Positions 1 through 8,632 of a stretch of DNA of 41,378 nucleotides are shown here, in pieces. A program made the translations under genes and the position numbers. The notes under the pieces are model-generated. The model saw nothing but the letters and a program-made list of their open reading frames with translations, was not told the origin of the DNA and did no database searches. Source of the DNA: Chloroflexota bacterium (GTDB lineage: Bacteria > Chloroflexota > Ktedonobacteria > Ktedonobacterales > Ktedonobacteraceae); NCBI GenBank assembly GCA_902810755.1, contig CADDYT010000049.1:1-41378 (forward strand). The letters are read 5' to 3'. Numbering within the stretch: position 1 is the stretch's first letter; the number at the start of each line of letters is the position of its first letter.

Positions 1-34
1 TCATGCCTCAACCGAAAAGGAGGGCGTTTCGCGT

Positions 35-997
35 ATGGAAGCAAGAGGTTCTTTTGTAGCGGGCAGCCAGGCTGGCCCGCTATTCTATATGGGGCAGGGG
101 CCACAGCCCGGTATCGAAATACCGCTGGTGCCCGGCAATCCCTATCTCAATCGAACGCAGAGGGCGCGCAGGGGCTGTTTTCCACGCCCGGGTTGTCTGG
201 TTACTCTGGCTATTTTGCTTGTGCTGGCCATCGGCAGCTACACAACATTTGCCCGTAGCTGGCCCATCTTTGGCCCGACCAGCATCACCGTCGCGGCTCA
301 CCCCACGCTGGTGATCGAGAGCCAGCGATATGAGGAAGTAGACCAGCCCGCCATTCGCGTCCATGCTGGAAGCGATGCGCATACGATGATTTTTCAGGTC
401 ATGAGTCCCGGAAACATTAGCCTGCCCTGGAATTTTGGTATCAGCAACATTCAGCGGAACAGCGATAGCAGCGTGATCGTCCTCGGCGACGACCCCGTGT
501 ATGGCAGAACATTCGATGTCACCGTCCCGGCGGATACCGATGTGAAGATATACAGCAACTCGGCCAGCATCAACCTGAGCGGCCTGACGGGTCAGGTTGA
601 TGTCAATTCAAACAATGCCAGCATCACGCTGGCAGATTGCCATGTGCAGGGGACCTCACTGCTGCACAGCAATAGCGGGGCCATTACCGTCACACAGTCA
701 ACGCTGGCGGGTTCGGTCGCGCTGAGCAATAACGATGGCCCCATCACCTTCAACAGCGCGATTGACAGCACTGGCTCATATGTCTTCGAGAACAATCAGG
801 GGTCAATCTCCGTGACGCTGCCACAGAGCGCGAGCTTCCACGTGGACGCGAAGACCAACGGTGGCTCCATCTCAACAAACTATGCCGCCATCCATGTTCA
901 GAACAATGAAGCGCATGCCAGCGTGGGAAACGCGCCGCAGGCGGTTGTGACGCTCACAACAAATAATGGCACGATCACGCTAAACAAGGGGGCTTAA
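35..997 (+). CDS. Membrane-anchored DUF4097-like beta-strand repeat protein
   Basis: The 320-residue product has a short basic, Pro/Gly-rich N-terminus, one hydrophobic segment (about residues 57-75) and a long extracytoplasmic part. That part is full of short Asn/Ser-rich strand repeats (NSNNASITL, HSNSGAITV, NNDGPITF, NNQGSISV), the pattern of DUF4097-type putative adhesin domains that fold as a right-handed beta sheet. The start is supported by an AAGGAGG site at 17-23, 11 bases upstream. The next gene begins six bases after this stop and encodes a protein of the same design, so the two are probably one operon. Exact role unknown; an envelope-stress or surface function is inference only. 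Confidence 0.8.
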   Translation: MEARGSFVAGSQAGPLFYMGQGPQPGIEIPLVPGNPYLNRTQRARRGCFPRPGCLVTLAILLVLAIGSYTTFARSWPIFGPTSITVAAHPTLVIESQRYEEVDQPAIRVHAGSDAHTMIFQVMSPGNISLPWNFGISNIQRNSDSSVIVLGDDPVYGRTFDVTVPADTDVKIYSNSASINLSGLTGQVDVNSNNASITLADCHVQGTSLLHSNSGAITVTQSTLAGSVALSNNDGPITFNSAIDSTGSYVFENNQGSISVTLPQSASFHVDAKTNGGSISTNYAAIHVQNNEAHASVGNAPQAVVTLTTNNGTITLNKGA

Positions 998-1002
998 AAC
1001 AG

Positions 1003-1734
1003 ATGATGTACAACTACAATGTCGCGCCGCAGGTACGCCGTCGTCGGCCCAACCCCTTGCCCGGCATCATTATTATTTTGCTGCTCGTGGGCGGCGTCGC
1101 CTTTCTTGCCCACAGGGTACAGACGGGCAATGTCATAACGATTGATGCCGGCACGACGCTCTTCGTCAACGATTGTGCCGGTTACGTCCATATTCATCCC
1201 AACGCTACCGGCAATCAGGTGATCCTGCAGGGCCTGGGCAGCACCTTCACATCCTCTCATCGCGCGCAGGATAGCGACACCATGATTATTGACGGCTGCA
1301 ATCTGGATATGACCGTTCCGGCTTCGGTCAATCTGAACATCACGGCAGATGAGATCGAAGTATTCGGTGTGAGCGGCCAGATGAATCTGAGTACCAACGG
1401 CGGGCCGATTGTGCTGGTGCAGGACACGCTGAAAGGCGCGTCAAAACTGGATAACAACGGCGGCCCAATCATCTTTCAGGGCAGCCTGGATAACAGCGCC
1501 AGCGCCACCTTCAGTTCCAACGGCGGCAACGTCGACATCTCCCTGCCGACAAACGCGGCCTTTCACCTGAAGACATCGGGTATTCTGGCTACCATCACCA
1601 CCAATATTCCCGCCGTTGCCAGTGCTGTCTCCAACCCGAACACGGACGAACTGGACGTTGTCGTGGGTGGCGTGCCGCAGGCCACACTGACTCTCGATCT
1701 CAATGATACGCCGGTTATCCTGCATGAAGGGTAA
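1003..1734 (+). CDS. Second DUF4097-like beta-strand repeat membrane protein
   Basis: 243 residues with a basic N-terminus (VRRRRPNPLPG), a transmembrane or uncleaved signal segment at about residues 20-37, and an outer domain with repeats such as LSTNGGPIVLVQD, LDNNGGPIIFQG and FSSNGGNVDISL. These match the strand repeats of the upstream protein, so the two are paralogues. The start is an ATGATG pair six bases after the upstream stop, with a G-rich site inside the end of the upstream gene. It may form a surface complex with the upstream protein. The biochemical function is not known. Confidence 0.78.
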   Translation: MMYNYNVAPQVRRRRPNPLPGIIIILLLVGGVAFLAHRVQTGNVITIDAGTTLFVNDCAGYVHIHPNATGNQVILQGLGSTFTSSHRAQDSDTMIIDGCNLDMTVPASVNLNITADEIEVFGVSGQMNLSTNGGPIVLVQDTLKGASKLDNNGGPIIFQGSLDNSASATFSSNGGNVDISLPTNAAFHLKTSGILATITTNIPAVASAVSNPNTDELDVVVGGVPQATLTLDLNDTPVILHEG

Positions 1735-1870
1735 GCGAAGCGGGCCTGACCGGCAAGCAACCGGCATGCTATCTCCGGGCATATGGATACTGCTTCAGCC
1801 AGAGGCGCGCGGAGTGGCCCATTCTTCCCATTTCCTCGACTTCTGCTATGCCGATAGATAGACTTATCTC

Positions 1871-1876
1871 TATAAT
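1871..1876 (+). promoter_or_regulatory. Possible -10 element upstream of the DyP-like gene
   Basis: A perfect TATAAT lies 74 bases before the chosen ATG at 1950. No good -35 hexamer is found at 16-18 bases upstream, so this is a weak call. Transcription starting here would exclude the longer reading frame beginning at 1848. Confidence 0.3.
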
Positions 1877-1949
1877 TGGTGCCTGCCTGATAGCAGCCGC
1901 CGCTTGTTCTGGCCTGTGGACTCTCACCTGTAAGGAAGGATTTTGTAGA

Positions 1950-3437
1950 ATGGTCGCTCATGATTCACGCTCGCACGATATCCCTGCTGATCGCTCTCAG
2001 GGAAGCAGGCAGCTCAGCCGCCGCTCGCTGCTCAGACTGGGCGCGCTCGGCCTGACCGCCTCGACGCTGGCTATTCTGGAGGCGAATTCGTGGCTGCCCA
2101 TGCGGCTCGCGCATGCCGCGCCCGCCAGCCTGCCGGATATCCAGTTCGATATCGCGAACTACCTGCCCCCGGCCCAGACCATCAACGGGGTTCTCTTTCG
2201 CTTCGGCCCGGTGCATACCGCTTTCCTGACGGCGAAGCTCAAGCGCGCCCCCACGAAAACCGACCAGCAAAATCTGGCGAATGCGCTCAATACAATAGAG
2301 GCCACCTACCCCTTTAGCCCCTCTGGCGTCTTCACTTTTGTCTCCTATGGCCTGCCCTATTTCAATCGCCTGCCATCCTCTGTCGTCTCGGCCAATATGC
2401 CGCGCCTGCTCTCTGATAATACCCGTTTTGCCCTGGAAGAGGCCGTGCCGGGTCCGACAGATGTCTCGCCGCAAAATCCCAACATCACGAAACAGACCTT
2501 TAATGTTCCTGTGAAGATCGAGTCAAACGATGTCCTTTTCACCATTCGCAGCGATTCGCTGGCAAATATTAAGTCGGTTGTGGCGTGGCTCAAGGGCAGC
2601 AACACGCTCAACGGCCAGTCGGTGCCTTCGCCGCAATTCAAAACGCTTTTCAAATTTACCTCGTCGCGGCTGATGTTCCTGCAAAAAGGCTTGCCATATA
2701 CCGTTGCCAGAAGTAACTCGCTCCCTTACCTGGGTTTCATGAACCCGCATTCACCCATGTGGATGGGCTTTGCCGATCAGCAGGTGGCCGGTAGCGGCCC
2801 GGCAGCCATTACGACGTTCCAGGGCAACGCTTCGGCCACCTTCACGACGGCAAAGGCGGGCGATTACTTTTATGATGGCTCGATCCAGCATCTTTCGCAC
2901 GTCATTCTCGATCTGAACCAGTTCTATTCCAGCACCGAACCCTACGTCGAACGCTGCCAGTATATGTTCCGCTCCAATCCTGTCCCCTCGATGGGCAACA
3001 GCAACCAGTTCGCCAATGGTGGTGGCCCCGCCTTTCTCGCCAATACTTTTCAGGGCGTCAATGACGCGCAGGCCAATGCGCAGGGCAATAATACGCTGCA
3101 GAACGAGCATCGCCTGGGCCATCTGACGGCGCTGCAGCGTTCCTCGCGGGCGACAGATGGTACGCCAATCCACATTCGCATGGATGGCCCCGGCTTCGAC
3201 GCGATGGATGTCCCCGACGGCTCGCAGCAGCCCAAGCTGCAGTTCACTATTTTTCTGCCAGCGGCTGCCTTTTTCGCCACGCTGCGCGTCAACCAGGCCT
3301 CGCTCGACCTGGCGCAAGAGTATAGCGTCCCGGACATTCACAACGGCATCGAGCGTTTCCTGACGGCGACGCGGCGGCAGAATTTCCTCGTCCCGTCTCG
3401 CGCCCACCGCGCCTTTCCCCTGCTTGAACTGACCTGA
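1950..3437 (+). CDS. Tat-exported DyP-peroxidase-like protein (resembles DUF7405)
   Basis: I chose ATG 1950 over the longer frame from 1848 because AAGGAAGGA (1932-1940) lies nine bases upstream and because the product then starts with a proper Tat signal: SRRSLLRLG at residues 23-31, a hydrophobic stretch, and a likely cut after AHA. The mature protein (about 495 residues in all) has the C-terminal layout of DyP-like secreted proteins: a YDGSIQHLSHVILDL segment, an EHRLGHLTALQRSSR segment whose His could ligate heme, and a terminal region reading RQNFLVPSRAHRAFPLLEL. I do not see the textbook GxxDG motif in its normal context, so peroxidase activity is uncertain. Folded export through Tat suits a cofactor protein. 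Confidence 0.68.
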   Translation: MVAHDSRSHDIPADRSQGSRQLSRRSLLRLGALGLTASTLAILEANSWLPMRLAHAAPASLPDIQFDIANYLPPAQTINGVLFRFGPVHTAFLTAKLKRAPTKTDQQNLANALNTIEATYPFSPSGVFTFVSYGLPYFNRLPSSVVSANMPRLLSDNTRFALEEAVPGPTDVSPQNPNITKQTFNVPVKIESNDVLFTIRSDSLANIKSVVAWLKGSNTLNGQSVPSPQFKTLFKFTSSRLMFLQKGLPYTVARSNSLPYLGFMNPHSPMWMGFADQQVAGSGPAAITTFQGNASATFTTAKAGDYFYDGSIQHLSHVILDLNQFYSSTEPYVERCQYMFRSNPVPSMGNSNQFANGGGPAFLANTFQGVNDAQANAQGNNTLQNEHRLGHLTALQRSSRATDGTPIHIRMDGPGFDAMDVPDGSQQPKLQFTIFLPAAAFFATLRVNQASLDLAQEYSVPDIHNGIERFLTATRRQNFLVPSRAHRAFPLLELT

Positions 3438-3461
3438 TACATAGAGAAGGGACAGCAGGTT

Positions 3462-3956
3462 TCACAGGAACCAGCGCGCCACGATGACGATGGACAGCAC
3501 AAGAATGAGCAAGAGCAAGGCGGCGCCGATGGCGAGCAGGACAACATTGACGCCGCCACCACTGCCGCTGGTTCCTCCGGGGCCGCTGCTATCTCTATAG
3601 GGCGTCCACGTTGCCGGTGTCTGTTGAATGCCGATCGCTGACGTTGGCGTGGCCGTCCCTGGCGTACCGGTGGGATTCCCGTTCGGCGTCGGAGCAGTTG
3701 TGTTCGGCGTCGGCTGGAACGCCTGCGTCGGCGTCGGCTGTGGCTGACCGTTGCCGGTAGGTGTTGGCGTTGGTGTCGGTGTAGACGTGGGTGTTGGCTT
3801 TGGCCTTTTCGTCGGCGTCGGCGTGAGCGTGAGCGGTAAGGTCACGCTCAGCGTAGGCAGGATGTTTCCTGCTGAGAAGGCGCGGCTGACAGACTGACTC
3901 GCCAGCAAACCGACCAGCGTAAAGAGCAGCAGCGCACAGCAGAGCGCCACCATCGG
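3462..3956 (-). CDS. Pro/Thr-rich protein with two membrane segments
   Basis: The frame is open from 4121, but that far start is a TTG lying inside a good -35 box. I therefore place the start at ATG 3956, behind a weak CAAGG; a non-standard start slightly upstream is possible. The 164-residue product has an N-terminal hydrophobic segment (MVALCCALLLFTLVGLLA), about 80 residues of low-complexity TPTPT repeats like a wall-spanning or glycosylated stalk, a Gly/Ser linker, and a C-terminal membrane anchor (VVLLAIGAALLLLILVLSIVIVA) ending in RWFL. It meets the DyP-like gene tail to tail, 24 bases apart. Function unknown; a surface stalk or spacer is inference. Confidence 0.55.
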   Translation of the reverse strand, partial: PMVALCCALLLFTLVGLLASQSVSRAFSAGNILPTLSVTLPLTLTPTPTKRPKPTPTSTPTPTPTPTGNGQPQPTPTQAFQPTPNTTAPTPNGNPTGTPGTATPTSAIGIQQTPATWTPYRDSSGPGGTSGSGGGVNVVLLAIGAALLLLILVLSIVIVARWFL

Positions 3957-4091
3957 GACCTTGCCGCACGTCGTGTCGGCAGGCAGACGCTTTGCCCGGC
4001 CAGATTGATCTCTTTCAATAGAGTCTTGCGGGAAATCGTGATCGTTTTCTATCGTTCTTGTCCCCCTGGTGATGATCTGTCTCCCCGCAAA

Positions 4092-4121
4092 ACTATACCT
4101 TGATCTCTGCCGATCAGTCAA
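4092..4121 (-). promoter_or_regulatory. Sigma70-like promoter for the Pro/Thr-rich gene
   Basis: On the minus strand TTGACT (4121-4116) and TATAGT (4097-4092) are separated by 18 bases. Transcription would begin near 4085, about 130 bases before the chosen ATG, leaving an unusually long leader. Confidence 0.5.
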
Positions 4122-4143
4122 GCGTATGAACCGGATTTCTCAT

Positions 4144-4183
4144 GAAAGAAAGGCCCCCGATTTTTACCGGGGGCCTTTCTTTC
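4144..4183 (-). terminator. Strong hairpin terminator after the small unknown gene
   Basis: A perfect 16-bp stem (4144-4159 with 4168-4183) and an 8-base loop lie 17 bases past the stop of the gene ending at 4200. The end of the minus-strand stem is pyrimidine/T-rich (CTTTCTTTC), so it can serve as a rho-independent terminator. It also insulates the promoter at 4092-4121 from readthrough. Confidence 0.75.
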
Positions 4184-4199
4184 AGGGGAATGTTGCTGG

Positions 4200-4658
4200 C
4201 TACAGGTTAGTAGGCGGCACGCCGGAATAAACCGGAGGCGTCCAGAGATTGCCCGGCGGCATCGTGACCTGAACCTGGGGCTGTTGCTGCCGAATCTGAT
4301 AATCAATCGAGCGCAAAACGTCGTGCAGGGCGTTATGCTGCTGGAGCGCGCCGATGGCGGCAGTGATGAGCAGCGGGTGGATGGCCAGGCCGACCGCGCC
4401 AACGGCGATCTGATCTATCCAGTCCTGCGCCCCGACTGTCACCAGCGTGCCACCCTGCACGCGCTGCATGGAGATCGCCAGCGCCTTATTGAAGCCGGTA
4501 ATAGCTCTCAGCGTGCTTTCCTGCTTCAACTGAACGGTGACATGATTCATGTCGCCAAATTGCTGCGCCTCATATCCCTTCGCCCGGTATTCATTCACCA
4601 GCGCCTGAGCAATGGCCGGCAGGTTGAGGTCCTGTGTCTGATAGAACAGGGCTTCCAT
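4200..4658 (-). CDS. Conserved-looking protein of unknown function
   Basis: The 152-residue product starts at ATG 4658, preceded by AAGGAAG; the frame opens slightly earlier at 4679. Its first half (EALFYQTQDLNLPAIAQALVNEYRAKGYEAQ...) looks like an alpha/beta domain, including VTVQLKQES. The second half has a hydrophobic stretch (QIAVGAVGLAIHPLLITAAIGAL) and a Gln/Pro-rich tail. I do not recognise the family. It lies 130 bases downstream of the DUF4129 membrane protein on the same strand and ends at a strong terminator, so the two may be co-transcribed. Confidence 0.7.
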   Translation of the reverse strand: MEALFYQTQDLNLPAIAQALVNEYRAKGYEAQQFGDMNHVTVQLKQESTLRAITGFNKALAISMQRVQGGTLVTVGAQDWIDQIAVGAVGLAIHPLLITAAIGALQQHNALHDVLRSIDYQIRQQQPQVQVTMPPGNLWTPPVYSGVPPTNL

Positions 4659-4787
4659 ATCGTTTCTTCCTTTCTGCAAAGTGTGATCTGTTTGTCTTCC
4701 AACATCGCTTCCATTACACGCAAAAAGTCTCCTTGAGGTATACGTTGCAGATTGCCAGCAGGTAGCAACCCATGCTCTGAGAGGGGA

Positions 4788-6431
4788 TCAGGAGGAGATG
4801 CGCGTCTTCTGCTCCAGTTCGAGCCATTGCTGGCGGACGCGGGCGACCTCGCTATCGTCGGGGATATGGCCGCCGTAGCGGGTGGCGGTGTAGGCTTCGG
4901 TGATGATCTCCAGTTGCGGCTCGCTGGCGCCGATGCGCTCACCGAGGCGTTGACGAAACTCGTAGGGCGTCTCGTCGCGGTGGCGCGGGTGGCCGCGACT
5001 GGCAGCCCAGCGCAACAGTAAGCGGTAAATCTCGCGGATGCTGCGCGCGGCAGGCTCACCCTGCAGCGACTCCACAGGAGCTTCCTGCGTCTCGACCTCT
5101 TTTCGCGGGAAGAAACGGCGCAGCAGCGCCAGCAGCAGGGATTTGACCTGAGTCCAGAAAAGCGACCACGACCAGAGGCTCTCGCGTGTCTCATCGGGGC
5201 CACCCTGGCGTTCGATGCGTACGCGCCGCCGCCGCAGCGCCAGCCAGAGCAGCAGCACAATGAGCGCGAGAATCAGCGCGGGTACAATAATTTTAGCGAA
5301 GATGAGGATGGCGGCAGGGTAGGTCTGCGGCGGCGCGCCCTTGATGATATGTTTGACGTTGTTGCCCGGCTGGTTGATCTCTGGCGGCCTTTCCGGGTGG
5401 TGCGCGAACCAGAGCGAGAAGAGCCAGAAGACCGGCGTGAGCAGGAAAGCCAGCACGGTGGCGATGATATTGACCAGCCAGTTGTAGACGACCCCTACCC
5501 AGGACAATGCCTGCTGCGTCTGCGCCAGAAAGGCCGGACTGGCGAAGCTGTTGACGAAGACAGCGATGAGCAACAGGCCGATGCCGATGACGGAGACGAT
5601 GGAAATGATAGCTCGCTCCTGCGTCGCCGGGTTACCTTCCAGCCCGGTTGGATGCGTATGGCGCACAAAGGTGACGCGAGCCAGAGCGTGCGCCGCCAGC
5701 GAGAAGAACAGGAAGAGAGGAATGAGCAGCAGCAAGGCCACCGTGTTGCTCAGATCAGGGGTGATGCCGGAACTTGCTACCGCAGCTTGCAGCAGAATGA
5801 CGCCGATGATGAGCAGCATGCCAGATTGCAGCGTCTTGAATACATTGGTCGGCTGCAGTTCGCGCTGCGCCAGTCGGATGCCGCGCCAGCAGAGGAAAAT
5901 GGAGATTGCCACAATTGTGATGATGTGATACGCCTGCCCGTCGAGCAGCAGGACATCATTCACCATCGAGAGCAGCCAGCGCGGGTCGAGCAGGAACCAG
6001 CTCCCGACGTAGAGGCTGGCCCAGATGAGTACAAGGATGACGAGGGCAAGCATGGTCACGAACAATGGGGTGCCGGGCAGCATCCCGGTTGCCTGCTCGT
6101 CCCCGTTCTCTTCCCCGCCAGCTTGTTTTGTCGCTTGCTGTGCCTGACGGCGCTCAAGAATGCTGTAGAGAGAGCGAGAGCCGACGATCAGCACAAACGG
6201 CGCCCAGAGCGGCATCAACGGCGTCTGCGTGTGGAACAACTCCAGCGTGGCCAGCCCGATGAGGATGGCATCGACCCAACACGTTTCCATGGCGGCATAG
6301 AGCAGGGGCAGCACGCGCTCCCCCGGCGTGACCACCTCTGATATGCCCGTTGTGGCCATGCCCAGAATGTCCTGCAACCGACGCTTCTTTTGCTGCTCGT
6401 ATTCTGTCTGCTGTCCCTGCGGCTCCTTCAT
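4788..6431 (-). CDS. Polytopic membrane protein with C-terminal DUF4129 domain
   Basis: 547 residues. About eight to ten hydrophobic segments fill residues 30-400, followed by a basic linker (LRRRRVRIERQ) and a cytoplasmic C-terminal domain. The tail, from SIREIYRLLLRWAASRGHPR through DETPYEFRQRL to ITEAYTATRYGGH, is typical of DUF4129. In many bacteria DUF4129 occurs with transglutaminase-like, MoxR ATPase and von Willebrand A proteins, but none of those is adjacent here. The start ATG follows AGGGCAGGT. It is divergent from the MOSC gene. Precise function unknown. Confidence 0.78.
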   Translation of the reverse strand: MKEPQGQQTEYEQQKKRRLQDILGMATTGISEVVTPGERVLPLLYAAMETCWVDAILIGLATLELFHTQTPLMPLWAPFVLIVGSRSLYSILERRQAQQATKQAGGEENGDEQATGMLPGTPLFVTMLALVILVLIWASLYVGSWFLLDPRWLLSMVNDVLLLDGQAYHIITIVAISIFLCWRGIRLAQRELQPTNVFKTLQSGMLLIIGVILLQAAVASSGITPDLSNTVALLLLIPLFLFFSLAAHALARVTFVRHTHPTGLEGNPATQERAIISIVSVIGIGLLLIAVFVNSFASPAFLAQTQQALSWVGVVYNWLVNIIATVLAFLLTPVFWLFSLWFAHHPERPPEINQPGNNVKHIIKGAPPQTYPAAILIFAKIIVPALILALIVLLLWLALRRRRVRIERQGGPDETRESLWSWSLFWTQVKSLLLALLRRFFPRKEVETQEAPVESLQGEPAARSIREIYRLLLRWAASRGHPRHRDETPYEFRQRLGERIGASEPQLEIITEAYTATRYGGHIPDDSEVARVRQQWLELEQKTRISS

Positions 6432-6524
6432 ACCTGCCCTCTACCATTACTGGCATCCGATGTTCGCCTCGCTGTCTGCCATTGTATGTCTTTCTCCACG
6501 CATCTGTCAAACAGGCAGGTCTCA

Positions 6525-6554
6525 TTGACATTGCCCCGTCATTGTTATTATACT
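6525..6554 (+). promoter_or_regulatory. Sigma70-like promoter for the MOSC/kinase operon
   Basis: A perfect TTGACA (6525-6530) and TATACT (6549-6554) are 18 bases apart. The start of transcription should fall near 6561, leaving a leader of about 34 bases before ATG 6595. This argues against the in-frame ATG at 6559. Confidence 0.75.
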
Positions 6555-6594
6555 CTTTTTGCATGCGAGAGAGCTTTTTGAAAGGAACGACATC

Positions 6595-7281
6595 ATGGAG
6601 CCGGTGGGGATACTGAAGACGGTGCAGGTGGGGACGCCGCACCGCTATGGCCGCGCGGACGCGGTTGAGCCGCTGGAGCGTCGCTGGAAAACCTCGTTTT
6701 TCCGCGTGCCGGACGCGCAGCCGCGCTGGCTGTATACGACACATCTGGAAGGAAACGAGCAGGCCGATAAGAGGCATCACGGGAGTCTGAGCCAGGCGGT
6801 GCTACTGTACGCGGCGGCGCACTACCCCCTCTGGCAGGCGGAACTTGAGCAACCAGAGATGAAGCCGGGCGGCTTCGGCGAAAATTTTACCGTCGAGGGG
6901 CTGGCGGAAGACAATGTTTGTGTCGGCGATGTCTACTCGCTGGGCGAGGCGCATATTCGCGTCACCTCTCCGCGCTACCCCTGCTGGAAGATCGAACGGC
7001 GCTGGCAAATCGCGGGGCTGACCGAGCGCGTCGCCGCCTGCGGGCGCACCGGCTGGTATTGCTGCGTCCTGCGGGAAGGCCGCGTCGAGCCGGGCCTGCC
7101 CATCCGGCTCGTTGAACGCCCCTACCCGCAATGGACGATTGCCCTGATCAACGACTTTGCGCACTATCGCAACGGCGATGTGGAGCAGGCGGAAGCGGTT
7201 GCAGTCTGCCCGCTGCTTCAGGAATGGTGGGGGTCGTTGATTGTGAAACGGGCCAGAAAAGTACGGAGAGGCATGGTTTGA
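6595..7281 (+). CDS. MOSC domain protein, YiiM-like
   Basis: 228 residues from ATG 6595, with AAAGGA (6581-6586) eight bases upstream. It has the MOSC/YiiM architecture: an N-terminal strand region, LEGNEQADKRHHGSLSQAVLLY, a GGFGENFTVEGLAEDNVCVGD block and the key segment PRYPCWKIERRW with the conserved Cys130. MOSC domains bind molybdenum cofactor or carry sulfur; YiiM-type proteins are linked to reduction of N-hydroxylated compounds. The stop codon directly abuts the start of the next gene, so the two are co-transcribed and probably translationally coupled. Substrate unknown. Confidence 0.85.
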   Translation: MEPVGILKTVQVGTPHRYGRADAVEPLERRWKTSFFRVPDAQPRWLYTTHLEGNEQADKRHHGSLSQAVLLYAAAHYPLWQAELEQPEMKPGGFGENFTVEGLAEDNVCVGDVYSLGEAHIRVTSPRYPCWKIERRWQIAGLTERVAACGRTGWYCCVLREGRVEPGLPIRLVERPYPQWTIALINDFAHYRNGDVEQAEAVAVCPLLQEWWGSLIVKRARKVRRGMV

Positions 7282-8199
7282 ATGGAAAGCAACCGCTATA
7301 TAGAGCTGATCCAGCGCAATTTCCCGCAGATTGCCATTCAGAGCGCGCGGCCAATCACGCGCGGCTGGGATAGCTTTGTGCTGGATATCAACGACGCATT
7401 GATCTTCCGCTTCCCTATGCGCGATGACGTGATTCCCTACCTGGAAAAGGAGATACGCCTGCTGCCAGAACTGGAGCAGGCGCTCTCGGTGCCGATTCCT
7501 CATTTTACGTATATAGGGCAGGGAGACGAGAGCTACCCCTATACCTTCGTGGGCTATCCTAAAATAGGCGGCGTTGCCCTGGAGGACGAGGGTATTACCC
7601 GCATACAACTGACAACGCTTGCGCCCGCGCTGGCTGCCTTCCTCAACGAGTTGCACAGCTTCCCGCTTGAGCGGGCCGTTGAACTGACCGTAGAGAACCA
7701 TACGCCGCAGCAGTGGCGTGAGATGTACCGGGAACGCTATGAAGATATAGAAAGGCGCGTCTTCCCTTTGCTGAATGCCGACCTGCGAGCCGCTTCGGCC
7801 CGCCACTGGCAGGCATTTCTGCACAACGATTTCCTGTTCACCTTCCAGCCTGTGCTAATTCACTGCGACCTGAACTGCGAACACATCTTCTGCGACCCCG
7901 AACGCGGCACGCTGACCGGCATCATCGACTGGGGCGACGCCACGATTGGCGATCCCGCGCTCGATTTCGTCGGCCTGTACCGGCAACGGGGCGAAGAGTT
8001 TGCGCGGCAGGTGCTGGCAGGCTATCGCCATCCCGTAGACGACGCCTTCTGGCCGCGCATGCAATTCTATCTCAGCTACGAACCCTTCTCTGAACTGCTC
8101 TACGGGGCCTACAGCAACCGCGAAGACTTCATCGCTTCAGGCAAAGCAGGTTTGCAGGCGATGTCTGGCAGCCAGACGGGCAGGGTGGGGTTCCAGTAG
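7282..8199 (+). CDS. Aminoglycoside phosphotransferase-family kinase
   Basis: 305 residues starting in the base right after the MOSC stop. The catalytic loop reads LIHCDLNCEHIFCDP, where the usual HxDxxxxN becomes HCDLNCEH, so the second metal-binding residue is His instead of Asn. The metal-binding aspartate is in GIIDWGDATIGDPALDF. The N-terminal part has SFVLDINDALIFRFP, as in the nucleotide-binding lobe. Proteins of this family phosphorylate antibiotics, small sugars or amino acids; the substrate cannot be told here, and resistance is not implied. Its end is one base from the end of the opposing RNA-binding gene. Confidence 0.82.
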   Translation: MESNRYIELIQRNFPQIAIQSARPITRGWDSFVLDINDALIFRFPMRDDVIPYLEKEIRLLPELEQALSVPIPHFTYIGQGDESYPYTFVGYPKIGGVALEDEGITRIQLTTLAPALAAFLNELHSFPLERAVELTVENHTPQQWREMYRERYEDIERRVFPLLNADLRAASARHWQAFLHNDFLFTFQPVLIHCDLNCEHIFCDPERGTLTGIIDWGDATIGDPALDFVGLYRQRGEEFARQVLAGYRHPVDDAFWPRMQFYLSYEPFSELLYGAYSNREDFIASGKAGLQAMSGSQTGRVGFQ

Positions 8200-8200
8200 C

Positions 8201-8530
8201 TTAGTAGCGCGGGCCGCGATCGCGATAGCCGCCGCCCCGGTTGCCGCCGCGCCCGCCATCTCTGCCGTAGCCGCCGCGCCCGCCGGACTGGCGTTCGCGC
8301 GCCTCATTGACGGTGATGGTACGGTTGCCGAGCATGCTGCCATTGAAGCGGTTAATGGCTGCCTGCGCCTCTTGCTGGTCGCCCATCTCAACAAAGCCGA
8401 AGCCCTTGCTCCTGCCGGTGTCGCGATCCGTGATGATCTGGACATCATCTACCTGGCCAATCTGCCCGAAGAGGTCGGCGAGGTCCTGCGCCGTTGTCTG
8501 ATAGGGAAGACCCCCAACGTAAAGTCTCAT
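8201..8530 (-). CDS. RRM-type RNA-binding protein with Gly/Arg tail
   Basis: 109 residues from ATG 8530, preceded by AGGAG; the longer frame to 8587 lacks such a site. It is one RNA recognition motif with RNP2 (LYVGGL, residues 3-8) and RNP1 (KGFGFVEM), followed by a short tail rich in Gly, Arg and Tyr (GGRGGYGRDGGRGG). Bacterial proteins of this kind, as in cyanobacteria, bind single-stranded RNA and are often cold-induced. Its promoter leaves a leader of about 95 bases, a feature shared with cold-shock mRNAs. It ends one base from the opposing kinase gene. Confidence 0.88.
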   Translation of the reverse strand: MRLYVGGLPYQTTAQDLADLFGQIGQVDDVQIITDRDTGRSKGFGFVEMGDQQEAQAAINRFNGSMLGNRTITVNEARERQSGGRGGYGRDGGRGGNRGGGYRDRGPRY

Positions 8531-8632
8531 GCTGATACGCTCCTGTGTGACATCTCTCAATACGCACGTACCGCTCGTAGAAACCACTTCTCACAGAAGC
8601 GATATCATCGTCTCGATGTCAGTTATGCCGAT

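Noticed and set aside
1848..1949. Longer N-terminus for the DyP-like protein
   Set aside because: It would bury the Tat motif behind another hydrophobic stretch and lacks a ribosome site; ATG 1950 has both features right.
5349..6341. Plus-strand frame of 330 residues opposite the DUF4129 gene
   Set aside because: Charged, Gln/Arg/Asp-rich composition typical of antisense frames in GC-rich DNA; no ribosome site.
7282..8199. Antibiotic-resistance kinase
   Set aside because: The family is broad, the catalytic loop is altered, and nothing nearby supports a resistance role.
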